Shown piece by piece: positions 41,181 to 49,279 of a stretch of DNA of 64,000 nucleotides; position 1 is the stretch's first letter; every line of letters begins with the position of its first letter. The DNA is taken from the NCBI GenBank assembly GCA_951812505.1, contig CATOSI010000001.1, positions 186,001 through 250,000 on the forward strand, read 5' to 3'. This stretch comes from an uncultured Dehalococcoidia bacterium. GTDB lineage: Bacteria > Chloroflexota > Dehalococcoidia > Lucifugimonadales > UBA1123. Position numbers and translations under genes: made by a program. Under the pieces are notes generated by a model. That model had not been told where the DNA came from and made no database searches. It saw only the letters and a program-made list of their open reading frames with translations.

Positions 41181-42497
41181 ATGACACAAACATTGACAGA
41201 ATACGACCGCTACACCGAGCAGTATGCCGGTATAGCCGATACTGGCCCCAAGTGGCTGAGGGACCTGAAGAAGAAGGGCTTCGACAACTTCGCCCGCCTC
41301 GGATTTCCTACCGCAAGAAGGGGCAACGAGGCTTGGAAGTACACGAACGTCGCTCCCGTGGCGCGCGCCGAGTTTTCTACACCCAGCACATCCGAGACGC
41401 CCACCGTCGAGACACTGCGCCAAGCTCTCCCCTGGCAGAATGACTGGAACACATTGGTCTTTATTGACGGGCGATTCTCAAGTGAGTTGTCCTCGATTCA
41501 CGATTCGGACGAAGCGATAGTCGCCAACCTATCCGGTGTGGTAGAGCATGATGGCGCAGACGTTCGACGGCATCTCGGTACGCTGGCATCCGTCGAAGAT
41601 GACGGCTTTACCGCTCTCAATACTGCATTCATCGGCGACGGCGCAGTCGTTCACGTTCCCGGTGGGACTACAATGGAACGACCAATACATCTGGCCTTTG
41701 TTTCGACTGAGGAGAACCGCTTCGTCGCCCATCCGCGCGTCTTGGTAGTGGCGGGAGCCGAATCGGAAGCTACCGTGATCGAGAGCTATGTGAGCCTTGG
41801 CGACAACGCTTATTTCAACAACGCTGTCGCCGAGATTGTGATTGAAGAGGGCGCGAATGTGGAGCATTATCGTCTCATGGACGAGAGCCACGAGTCCTAT
41901 CACGTCGGCGTAGCCAGGATTCACCAGAAGGACGGCAGTTCGTTCTCGTCGCGCGCTTTCTACAAGGGAGTCGGACTAGGCAGGCACGACTTCTACGTGC
42001 ATATAGGCGAGGGATGCGAGACGGACCTCAGCGGCCTGTACATCACGTCCGACACCCAGCACATGGACAACTTCATAAACATTGATCACGCGCAGCCCAA
42101 CTCCACCAGCAGGCTCTACTACAAGGGAATCCTGTCCGGTAGGTCTCGCGCCGTCTTCGGTGGAACCGTGTTCGTGCGCGAGGGCGCCGACAAGACAGAC
42201 TCGCTCCAGTCCGACAAGAACCTACTGCTGTCTCCGGACGCGGAAGTGGATTCCAAGCCCGCGCTGTTCATCTGGGCCGACGACGTGAAGTGTGGACATG
42301 GAGCCACCGCAGGCAATGTGGACGAGGATACCGTCTTCTATATGCGCAGCCGAGGGGTGGATCTCGAGACCGCCAGCCGTCTGCTCATATTCGGCTTTGC
42401 TTCGGAAGTCATAGATACCGTGGCGGTGCCGGAATTGCACGAGTACCTTGAGCGCTCCTTCCTGGACGCAATACCAAGGTACGAATTTAGATTTTAG
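41181..42497 (+). CDS. sufD: Fe-S cluster assembly protein SufD
   Basis: A 438-residue SufD, paralogue of SufB and its partner in the SufBC2D complex. The C-terminal beta-helix half (FYMRSRGVDLETASRLLIFGFASEVID) carries the family motif, and GIVFVREGADKTD-like GGTVFVREGADKTDSLQSDKNLLLSPDAEVDSKP lies before it. The N-terminal WKYTNVAP block is typical of SufD. It is followed 12 bases later by a SufU-like gene. Confidence 0.94.
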   Translation: MTQTLTEYDRYTEQYAGIADTGPKWLRDLKKKGFDNFARLGFPTARRGNEAWKYTNVAPVARAEFSTPSTSETPTVETLRQALPWQNDWNTLVFIDGRFSSELSSIHDSDEAIVANLSGVVEHDGADVRRHLGTLASVEDDGFTALNTAFIGDGAVVHVPGGTTMERPIHLAFVSTEENRFVAHPRVLVVAGAESEATVIESYVSLGDNAYFNNAVAEIVIEEGANVEHYRLMDESHESYHVGVARIHQKDGSSFSSRAFYKGVGLGRHDFYVHIGEGCETDLSGLYITSDTQHMDNFINIDHAQPNSTSRLYYKGILSGRSRAVFGGTVFVREGADKTDSLQSDKNLLLSPDAEVDSKPALFIWADDVKCGHGATAGNVDEDTVFYMRSRGVDLETASRLLIFGFASEVIDTVAVPELHEYLERSFLDAIPRYEFRF

Positions 42498-42509
42498 GGG
42501 ATCGAGTTT

Positions 42510-42968
42510 ATGAATGACCTCCGGGACCTGTACGCCGAAGTGGTCATGGACCACAATCGCAGGCCGCGAAACTTCAAGAAGATTGACGGCGCAGACCGGA
42601 CTGCGGACGGATTCAATCCGCTGTGCGGCGATCAGATTTCGCTGTTTCTGAACTTGGGTGATGACGACTCGATAAAGGACATTGGTTATGTTGCCGTGGG
42701 TTGCGCGATATCGAAGGCTGCGGCGTCCATGATGAGTGAGGCCGTCAAAGGTCAGAGTGTCGCAGACGCCCAGCGCGTGGTAACTGAGTTCAGACATATG
42801 CTTACTCACAGGGACGGCGAAGAGCCCAATTACGAAATAATGGGCGATCTCGAGATACTGGAAGGCGTGGCCAACTATCCCACACGAATAAAGTGCGCTA
42901 CTTTGCCGTTGCATACGCTTGCGTCGGCAATAGACAGCGGTAGTGAGAAGACGGTTTCCACGGAATAG
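42510..42968 (+). CDS. SufU-like sulfur-transfer protein, first copy
   Basis: A 152-residue SufU/NifU N-terminal family protein. Zn/sulfur-transfer residues are kept: C39 and D41 in NPLCGDQ, C65 in AVGCAISKAAASMMSEA, and C129 in TRIKCATLP. In Gram-positive-type SUF systems SufU takes persulfide from SufS and hands it to SufBCD. A second, diverged copy follows sufS at 45.1 kb. This one is grouped with sufBCD and is more divergent (CAISKAAAS instead of CSISQASAS), so it may have a scaffold-side or redox-linked role. Confidence 0.9.
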   Translation: MNDLRDLYAEVVMDHNRRPRNFKKIDGADRTADGFNPLCGDQISLFLNLGDDDSIKDIGYVAVGCAISKAAASMMSEAVKGQSVADAQRVVTEFRHMLTHRDGEEPNYEIMGDLEILEGVANYPTRIKCATLPLHTLASAIDSGSEKTVSTE

Positions 42969-43006
42969 AGCCCGGACTCCCCGGAGGCTTTCGCAGGGGT
43001 GGAGAC

Positions 43007-43474
43007 ATGCAGATACCAATAAAGGTGGACTACGGAGTGAGAGCTCTGGTTGATCTGGCGATACACCACCAGAGTGCGCCCTTGAGGGCGAGTGAAATCG
43101 CTGGCAGGACGATGATCCCGGAAGCCTATCTGGCGCAAGTTCTCCACGCTCTCGGAAAAGCCGGTATGGTGAGAGCGCAACGCGGGCCGCATGGAGGCCA
43201 TACGCTCGCGCTGGATCCGGAAGATATCCGGCTGAGTGAAGTTATGGAGTGTCTGGGATCTACCGAGAACCTGGTTTACTGTCTGGAAGACAATGCCGTT
43301 TGCATCCATGCCCCTTCCTGTGCGCAGAGAGAAGTGTGGCAGGAGGTCGAGCTAGCGGTGTACCGGATACTAGATTCGCGGACCATCGGGGGTCTTGTTG
43401 ACAGAAGCCAGGAGATATTGAAGAACAGGGCGTTGATGACCCAGCCTGCCGTGTTGCAGGACAGAAGGAATTGA
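43007..43474 (+). CDS. Rrf2-family transcriptional regulator (IscR-like)
   Basis: A 155-residue Rrf2 protein. The N-terminal winged helix-turn-helix includes YGVRALVDLA and GRTMIPEAYLAQVLHALGKAGMVRAQRGPHGG. C92, C99 and C105 match the three-Cys pattern that binds an iron-sulfur cluster in IscR/SufR-type sensors. Placed inside the SUF operon, it most likely senses cluster status and controls the operon. The ACCAGTTT cluster upstream of sufB is a candidate target, although typical IscR sites differ, so this link is unproven. Confidence 0.9.
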   Translation: MQIPIKVDYGVRALVDLAIHHQSAPLRASEIAGRTMIPEAYLAQVLHALGKAGMVRAQRGPHGGHTLALDPEDIRLSEVMECLGSTENLVYCLEDNAVCIHAPSCAQREVWQEVELAVYRILDSRTIGGLVDRSQEILKNRALMTQPAVLQDRRN

Positions 43475-43497
43475 AGTCGTATCCAGGAGAGAGTGAA

Positions 43498-43803
43498 ATG
43501 GCATTCGTTAAAGTAGGGAAGGCGTCTGATGTGCCGGTTGGAACGTCTAAGGTTTACGAGATAGGCGACAGGTACATAGCAGTGTGCAACGTGGAAGGCG
43601 AATTCTACGCCATAGATGATGTGTGCACACACGACGAGGCCCCGCTGGATCAGGGATTTCTCGAGGGCTGTGAAATAGAGTGCCCGAGACACGGCGCGCG
43701 CTTCGATGTGACAACGGGGCGAGCGACCGCCCTTCCGGCGGTTGTTCCAGTCGATACGTTCCCGGTGCGAATCGAGGGTGACGATATTGAACTGGATGTC
43801 TAG
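43498..43803 (+). CDS. Rieske [2Fe-2S] ferredoxin-like protein
   Basis: A 101-residue Rieske protein with the two ligand motifs C43-x-H45 (CTH) and C62-xx-H65 (CPRH). It resembles the ferredoxin subunits of ring-hydroxylating systems and the NirD-like small Rieske proteins often found in SUF operons of Actinobacteria and Chloroflexota. GGAGAG precedes its ATG; a longer in-frame start at 43471 has no ribosome binding site. It may supply electrons for assembly or test cluster loading. No oxygenase is nearby. Confidence 0.93.
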   Translation: MAFVKVGKASDVPVGTSKVYEIGDRYIAVCNVEGEFYAIDDVCTHDEAPLDQGFLEGCEIECPRHGARFDVTTGRATALPAVVPVDTFPVRIEGDDIELDV

Positions 43804-43847
43804 TTACGGCAGTCAGAATCTCATCCAAGATCGCAAGGAAGCCAAAT

Positions 43848-45089
43848 ATGTTTGACGTGAAGAAGGTCAGAGAAGACTTTCCGATATTGTCCCGGAAGGT
43901 CTATGGCAAGCCATTGGTCTATCTGGACAACGCTGCCACGACCCAGAAACCGCGTCAGGTTATACAGGCGCTGGTTGACTACTACGAGTCCTCCAATGCC
44001 AATGTGCATCGGGGCGTACACGCTCTCAGCCAGGAAGCGACCGAACTCTATGAAGACGCTCGCGTCAAAATTGCCCGCTTCATAGGAGCCGAACATCCGG
44101 AGGAGATAATCTGGACGCGCAACGCATCGGAGTCGCTGAATCTGGTAGCTTACACATGGGCACAAGAGAACATCCGCGAAGGCGACGAGATTGTCGTAAC
44201 ACCGTATGAGCACCACTCCAACCTGGTTCCCTGGCAGAAGGTGGCCGCGGACAAGGGCGCGAAACTGCGCATCATGCCGATGCTGGAACACGACCAGAGC
44301 CTCGATATGTCGCGTGTTGACGAATTCATAACGCCTCGCACGAAGTTGCTGGCCGTCGTCCACATGTCCAACGGCATTGGGATACTGAACCCGGTCAAGA
44401 AACTCGCGGCTAAGGCGCGCGAGGTCGGAGCGACGGTGCTGATTGATGCCACTCAGAGCGCTCCCCACCTTGCGGTGGACGTGCAGGACCTTGACTGCGA
44501 CTTCCTGACGCTCAGCGGCCATAAGATGCTAGGTCCGACCGGAATCGGTGTTCTGTACGGCAGGCGCGAGATTCTGGAGAACATGGAGCCGTTCCTGCGT
44601 GGCGGCGAGATGGTCCTGGAGGTGTGGTACGACAGGGCGACATGGAACGACCTACCTATGAAGTTTGAGGCGGGAACGCCTAACATAGCCGACGCCATCG
44701 GATTTGGCGCTGCCGTGGACTATCTCAATGAGATAGGCATGGACAACATTCGCGCCCACGAAGTCAAACTGAACTCCCACGCGTTGAATGCCTTCAAGGA
44801 ACTGGAAGAGGAAATAGACATCTTTGGGCCGCGTGACCCCGAAAAGCGCGGCGGAATCTTTTCGTTCTACTCAGAAGTCGCCCATCCGCATGACCTGGGT
44901 ACGTTCCTGGACAGAGACGGTATTGCCGTTCGCACAGGACACCACTGCACGATGCCGCTCATGAGGAAACTGGGAGTGGTGGCGACCGCGCGTTCCAGTC
45001 ACTACCTGTACAATACGGAAGATGAGATTGATGCCCTAGTGGATTCGGTGAAGAGGGCGATCAGGTACTTCTCCGATGGCGTTGGGTAA
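43848..45089 (+). CDS. sufS: cysteine desulfurase SufS
   Basis: A 413-residue PLP-dependent cysteine desulfurase, the sulfur donor of the SUF pathway. The PLP lysine is in LSGHKMLGPTGIG and the catalytic Cys that carries persulfide is in RTGHHCTMPLM, the type II (SufS) motif. The N-terminal block YLDNAATTQKPRQV is conserved. It overlaps the next sufU gene by 14 bases. Full length. Confidence 0.97.
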   Translation: MFDVKKVREDFPILSRKVYGKPLVYLDNAATTQKPRQVIQALVDYYESSNANVHRGVHALSQEATELYEDARVKIARFIGAEHPEEIIWTRNASESLNLVAYTWAQENIREGDEIVVTPYEHHSNLVPWQKVAADKGAKLRIMPMLEHDQSLDMSRVDEFITPRTKLLAVVHMSNGIGILNPVKKLAAKAREVGATVLIDATQSAPHLAVDVQDLDCDFLTLSGHKMLGPTGIGVLYGRREILENMEPFLRGGEMVLEVWYDRATWNDLPMKFEAGTPNIADAIGFGAAVDYLNEIGMDNIRAHEVKLNSHALNAFKELEEEIDIFGPRDPEKRGGIFSFYSEVAHPHDLGTFLDRDGIAVRTGHHCTMPLMRKLGVVATARSSHYLYNTEDEIDALVDSVKRAIRYFSDGVG

Positions 45090-45516
45090 TCTTGACGAGA
45101 TATATCGCGACGATGTGATTCTCGATCATCGTCGCAACCCCCGAAACCCTGACAGGATAGATGACGCCGACAGATTCATGGACGGCGTCAATCCGTTTTG
45201 CGGAGACGAAATCCATCTGCAGATCAAGCTCGGCCCGAACGGACGTGTCATGCAGGTCGGATTCCAGGGAGAGGGTTGCTCGATAAACCAGGCAACCGGC
45301 TCGATGCTGTCCGAGGCTATCAAGGGCTTGACGCTGTCCGAGGCCGCCAGACTATCCGACCGTTTCCACAGGATGATGGAAGGTTCCGAACCTCCCCCAG
45401 AACTGTTGAACTCTCTCGGGGACCTGGGGGTCTTGTCCAAAGTTCGCGATTTTCCTGTACGAATCAAGTGCGCGCTGCTGGCGTGGTCAACGCTGGAAGA
45501 CGGTCTCTCATCGTGA
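45076..45516 (+). CDS. sufU: SufU sulfur-transfer protein, second copy
   Basis: A 146-residue SufU with the standard ligands C42 and D44 (NPFCGDE), C68 (GEGCSINQATGSMLSEA) and C132 (RIKCALLAW). It overlaps sufS by 14 bases and so is the probable partner of SufS. It is closer to the textbook SufU than the copy at 42.5 kb. It ends the SUF operon. Confidence 0.93.
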   Translation: MALGNLDEIYRDDVILDHRRNPRNPDRIDDADRFMDGVNPFCGDEIHLQIKLGPNGRVMQVGFQGEGCSINQATGSMLSEAIKGLTLSEAARLSDRFHRMMEGSEPPPELLNSLGDLGVLSKVRDFPVRIKCALLAWSTLEDGLSS

Positions 45517-45631
45517 AAGGGATTTCCTTACGGAGAGATTATAACAGAACCGATGTGCGCTCGGCAACTATTGGCTGACACTGGAGACGATTTCAAAGTG
45601 GATTTGAAGCAGCTACAAAGACGCTAGTTTC

Positions 45632-45660
45632 TGGATTCCCGCGAAGGCGGGAATGACGAT
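45632..45660. repeat. REP-like palindrome
   Basis: GGATTCCCGC and GCGGGAATGACG form TTCCCGC-GAAG-GCGGGAA, a 7-bp stem with a GNRA-like GAAG loop. The sequence GATTCCCGCxxxxGCGGGAATGAC is a widespread interspersed element in environmental bacteria. It lies between the convergent sufU and moxR genes and may act as a terminator. One copy here. Confidence 0.6.
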
Positions 45661-45723
45661 TGAGTGCCACGGCGAACTTTGCAAGCATCTCGACACCGAG
45701 TACGAACGCATCCCCGCGTGGGG

Positions 45724-46614
45724 TCAGTCCTGGACGAGTGCGATGATTCGGTCAATGGATTCGTCGCGGAAGCGGTCCAGGTCGTCGGCGTCTTTCACCA
45801 ACGTCCCCAGGGTGCGCTCGACGGATTCGCGGTCCAGGTGGTCGTAGTGAAGAATGACCATTGCCTTTGCCCAGTCCAGGGTTTCGGAGATGCCGGGGAC
45901 TTTCTCCAACCCGGACTCGCGCGCTTCCTCGACGAATTGGCACACCTGTCTTGCCAACTTCACATCTATCCCTTCGACTTTGCGACGGACGATTCGCAAC
46001 TCTTTCTCTAAGTCAGGATAGTCTATCCACAGGTAGAGGCAGCGGCGACGGAGGGCGTCGGAGAGGTCGCGGGTGCGGTTGGATGTGAGGATGACCAGCG
46101 GCTTGTGTTTCGCGCGTATGGTGCCGATCTCCGGGATGGTGACCTGGAATTCGGAGAGGACCTCCAAGAGGAATGCCTCGAACTCTTCGTCGGCGCGGTC
46201 TATTTCGTCAATCAGCAGAACCGGAGGCTTGTCCGGTTGGGTGAGCGCAGCCAGGAGGGGACGTTCCAGTAGAAAGTCGCGACTGAAAATCTGTTGTTCT
46301 CTCTCGTCGGTCGAGAGTCCGCTGCCCTCGTCGAGCCTTATCCGAAGGAGTTGCCGGGCGTAGTTCCACTCGTACAGGGCGGTTGTCACATCGAGGCCCT
46401 CGTAGCACTGGAGGCGTATGAGGGAGGTGTCGAGCAACTGCGCCATGACATTGGCGATCTCGGTCTTGCCGACTCCGGCCCTGCCTTCGATCAGCAACGG
46501 GCGTTCGAGCGCCTGCGCCATGAATATGGACGTGGCGATAGCCGGATCGGCTATGTAGTCTCGCGACTCGAGTTCGCGGACTATTTCTCGGACGGGATCG
46601 GAATGGTCAGGCAC
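45724..46614 (-). CDS. MoxR-family AAA+ ATPase
   Basis: A 296-residue AAA+ ATPase. Walker A GRAGVGKT is at 44-51, Walker B VLLIDE at 132-137, and a sensor 1 Asn in LTSNRTRDLSDALRRRC. MoxR ATPases act as chaperones for assembling metal or membrane proteins and usually neighbour a von Willebrand A (VWA) protein. No VWA gene is in the window. It starts at GTG, overlapping the stop of the upstream PaREP1-like gene by 8 bases, so it is coupled to that gene. Confidence 0.88.
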   Translation of the reverse strand: MPDHSDPVREIVRELESRDYIADPAIATSIFMAQALERPLLIEGRAGVGKTEIANVMAQLLDTSLIRLQCYEGLDVTTALYEWNYARQLLRIRLDEGSGLSTDEREQQIFSRDFLLERPLLAALTQPDKPPVLLIDEIDRADEEFEAFLLEVLSEFQVTIPEIGTIRAKHKPLVILTSNRTRDLSDALRRRCLYLWIDYPDLEKELRIVRRKVEGIDVKLARQVCQFVEEARESGLEKVPGISETLDWAKAMVILHYDHLDRESVERTLGTLVKDADDLDRFRDESIDRIIALVQD

Positions 46615-46957
46615 GGTCCAGTTTGTCCAGCAGTCTCTTGACGTCTTCTACGTTTGAGGCTATGAACGGATCGCTGAACCAGCCTTCATAGAAATTTTGG
46701 TGGAGGCTGTTCGCCACGGAGAATAGGTTGCGTATTTCGGAGTCTCCTGTTCGGTTAACTATGTTGTCAACGGCCCTGAACAGATCGCTATGCTTATCGT
46801 GTCGCCATCCCTCGCGTTCCGCAATGGACTTGACGGCGTGAGCCGCCGCGCCCCAGGCTTTTTCGGATGCCTGAAGGCCGTCGCCGCGCCGCAGTTCGCC
46901 CTCCGCCTGCTCGATGAAGCGGCGGCTGGTGTCTGTATGGAATTCGGTGGTTGCCAT
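46607..46957 (-). CDS. PaREP1/HEPN-like protein, copy B
   Basis: A 116-residue helical protein starting MATTEFHTDTSRRFIEQAE. The segment LQASEKAWGAAAHAVKSIAE matches the PaREP1 family (PF05942), related to HEPN-type folds. The first 56 residues are nearly identical to the upstream copy A; the second half differs but keeps LHQNFYEGW. An in-frame extension upstream to 47056 is not conserved, so 46957 is taken as the start. Its stop overlaps the MoxR start. No catalytic R-x4-6-H motif is obvious. Function unknown. Confidence 0.75.
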   Translation of the reverse strand: MATTEFHTDTSRRFIEQAEGELRRGDGLQASEKAWGAAAHAVKSIAEREGWRHDKHSDLFRAVDNIVNRTGDSEIRNLFSVANSLHQNFYEGWFSDPFIASNVEDVKRLLDKLDRA

Positions 46958-46994
46958 TCGATTCTTGGATCTGCCAGTTGTAATACGAGATCGT

Positions 46995-47396
46995 CTAGGT
47001 GCGGCCTGCGTTGGCGTCCTCGGGATATGATAGCCTGAGGTCTGGGTATGCGGCATCCAGCTTTGCGATAAGCTTCTTCACTTCGGTTATACCAGTTGCG
47101 ATTGCGTCCTGATCATACCAGCCCTCATAGAAATTCTGATGTAGTCCTCCCGCAAGTCTGAATAGGGTTTCGATTTCTTTGTCTCCCGTCGAATCCCGTA
47201 TAGCAAATATTGCGTTATACAGATGTCCATGCCTTTCATGAGGCCAATCGTGCAGTTCGGCGATGGATTTGACTGCGTGGGCCGCCGCACCCCAGGCTTT
47301 TTCGGATGCCTGAAGGCCGTCGCCACGCCTCAGTTCGTCCTCCGCCTGCTCTATGAAGCGCCTACTGGTGTCGGTATGGAATTCGGTTGTCGCCAT
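46995..47396 (-). CDS. PaREP1/HEPN-like protein, copy A
   Basis: A 133-residue protein, tandem paralogue of the next gene. The N-terminal half (MATTEFHTDTSRRFIEQAEDE to VKSIAE) is almost the same; the second half keeps GGLHQNFYEGWYDQDA. It ends with a longer polar tail. CAGGAG lies about 9 bases before the ATG. It is 21 bases after the DUF262 gene. PaREP1/HEPN-like proteins occur in archaea and bacteria and are often near toxin or mobile genes. The activity is unknown. Confidence 0.75.
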   Translation of the reverse strand: MATTEFHTDTSRRFIEQAEDELRRGDGLQASEKAWGAAAHAVKSIAELHDWPHERHGHLYNAIFAIRDSTGDKEIETLFRLAGGLHQNFYEGWYDQDAIATGITEVKKLIAKLDAAYPDLRLSYPEDANAGRT

Positions 47397-47417
47397 TGGA
47401 CTAGCTCCTGAACCAGA

Positions 47418-49169
47418 TTATACCGGATTCTCACGCCTTCCCAACAACTGTTTGATTTCCGTCTTCAATCGTTCTCTTCTAGCTTCATAGAATTTGTCGA
47501 ACTCGGTTATAGAGTCGGGGACTTCTCCTAGGAGATGGCGACCTTGGTGTGCTGTTCTGTCTGTGGGATTAGGATAAGTCTCAAATAGCCACTCGGCAGG
47601 CATCTTGGAACTCTTCTCCAAATTCTGTGTGCCTTCAAGTAGTTGGAGATTTGCGAGTCCGTCTCTGCGTTGGATGAATTCTTCAATCTTATCTTCGAGA
47701 ACACAGTAATCCCTGAGTTGCGCCCTAGTAAACCGCGCTCTTGGGAAGATGTGGTCAACGTGGAAATGATTTCGCAAGTCAACGAAGGAGAATATCTGAG
47801 ACAGCAAGGCAAACGTGAGGGAGTTGCCATACCGCATATCGGCCAAGTCCTCTATTTCTTCGTCTTCGAATGCAAGTGACCTCCCTCTACTCCTCATTTC
47901 CGCATAAATCTGAGAGACCGGGAAAGTATCGCTATCACTCTTGCTGATAGTTTGTCTGAGGGCCGTGAGAAGGGTATCCAACCCACTGCCCCATACGCCG
48001 GATTTAAGCAGGCTTCGGATAAGCCATTCCTTAATGGCTTTCCTGTCGTTCTCGAATTGATTATGTGTAAGGTATGACTCACTAGGACTCTTGCGATAGA
48101 GATAATACGCTATGGGAAGAATGGCATTGTTGGCTGTGAGTGATTGCCAATTGAATCCGAAAGTAGAGATCAGCCTAACGGTTAGGGTCAGTGCACGCTT
48201 GATGTCATCCCAATTATTTTCGAAGACCGCCATGTTCGCACGATTAAAGTTCTCTACTCTAAACCCAACACTTCCGATGTCGCTTAGCATCAAGCCAGCT
48301 TTCAGAACAAGGTCTTTGGAAAATGTGAATCCATCGCCAATCTTGTTGAGTTCATCCACTAGAGAGTTAATCTCTTCACGAGCATCGTAATCATCCCATT
48401 GAGCTACCGCTACCGAGAGAAGCAGGTCGGAATATGACAAGATTGTGCCGCCGCTGTTCGTGCGAATGAATACCTGGAGTACTTTGTCGATGTCTTGTTC
48501 ACTCTCTTCGTAATAGGCCAGCATCCTTTCAGTGTGTACAACGCGGTGAAGCTTATCTAACACTTCGTAAGCTGTATCTACTTGTTCTTGTAGGAGACGC
48601 TCATTCAACCACCTCACCATCGAAGGGCCACCTGCCATAGCCAAGATTTCACCAACAGGAAGCCAGCAGACTTCGTTGCTGGCCTGCTCGACCTGGTTGT
48701 CTGTCAAGAAATCGAAACGATATTTTACGTCGTCGTCTTCGCCAGGATGCCAGAGCAAGTCCAGATGGAGTTTGCGAATGGGAAAGGCAGCATCGTTGCT
48801 CCACCAATAACGAGGCAGTTTCCATGCCATAGTTCCACGCAGACCGATATTAAGAGCAGTTAGACGCTGCTGACCATCAAGTACTGCGGTTAGTCTCTGA
48901 TTTGGCATCTCTGGCAGAGGTGGGCAGTGAGGATGATCCCGCTCGTGGTATTCGCGAACAAAGTCGTAAAATTTGAAATTCTTGCTATTTTCTGGCTCGA
49001 TTTGCCAATAGAGAAATGCGCCAAACGGGTAGCCTTGCATGAGGCTGTCGAATAGCCTGCAAATCTGATCATGGCTCCACACGAACTCACGTTGTATAGC
49101 AGGTAGAACAAGATCGTGTCTATAAATCTGGTCAAGAGTCTGCTTGATGGTCCTTCCGGTTTGGTACAT
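47418..49169 (-). CDS. DUF262/DUF1524 (GmrSD-type) HNH nuclease-like protein
   Basis: A 583-residue protein with an N-terminal DUF262 domain (VLPAIQREFVWSHDQICRLFDSLMQGYPFGAFLYW near residue 20 and AVLDGQQRLTALNIGL near 96-110) and a C-terminal HNH-type region (HFHVDHIFPRARF near 470-480, then NLQLLEG). This is the layout of GmrSD-like type IV restriction proteins, where DUF262 hydrolyses nucleotides and DUF1524 cuts DNA. The start at 49169 has GGAGGA upstream; a longer start at 49196 lacks one. It is the first gene of the DUF262-PaREP1-PaREP1-MoxR set. Role in defence is inference. Confidence 0.88.
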   Translation of the reverse strand: MYQTGRTIKQTLDQIYRHDLVLPAIQREFVWSHDQICRLFDSLMQGYPFGAFLYWQIEPENSKNFKFYDFVREYHERDHPHCPPLPEMPNQRLTAVLDGQQRLTALNIGLRGTMAWKLPRYWWSNDAAFPIRKLHLDLLWHPGEDDDVKYRFDFLTDNQVEQASNEVCWLPVGEILAMAGGPSMVRWLNERLLQEQVDTAYEVLDKLHRVVHTERMLAYYEESEQDIDKVLQVFIRTNSGGTILSYSDLLLSVAVAQWDDYDAREEINSLVDELNKIGDGFTFSKDLVLKAGLMLSDIGSVGFRVENFNRANMAVFENNWDDIKRALTLTVRLISTFGFNWQSLTANNAILPIAYYLYRKSPSESYLTHNQFENDRKAIKEWLIRSLLKSGVWGSGLDTLLTALRQTISKSDSDTFPVSQIYAEMRSRGRSLAFEDEEIEDLADMRYGNSLTFALLSQIFSFVDLRNHFHVDHIFPRARFTRAQLRDYCVLEDKIEEFIQRRDGLANLQLLEGTQNLEKSSKMPAEWLFETYPNPTDRTAHQGRHLLGEVPDSITEFDKFYEARRERLKTEIKQLLGRRENPV

Positions 49170-49203
49170 GGGATTCCTCCGATTAATTCTGCTCAATCAT
49201 TAG

Positions 49204-49234
49204 TCAGCCCTCTCGGTTTGACGGAGAGGGCTGA
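49204..49234. terminator. hairpin after the CoxL-like gene
   Basis: TCAGCCCTCTC (49204-49214) and GAGAGGGCTGA (49224-49234) are perfect 11-base complements with a 9-base loop, in the gap between the minus-strand CoxL-like and DUF262 genes. No strong T run follows on the minus strand. Confidence 0.5.
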
Positions 49235-49279
49235 TGTGACTGGTTTGCTATTCGGTTTTGGGTTAGTTTAACGGGCGTT

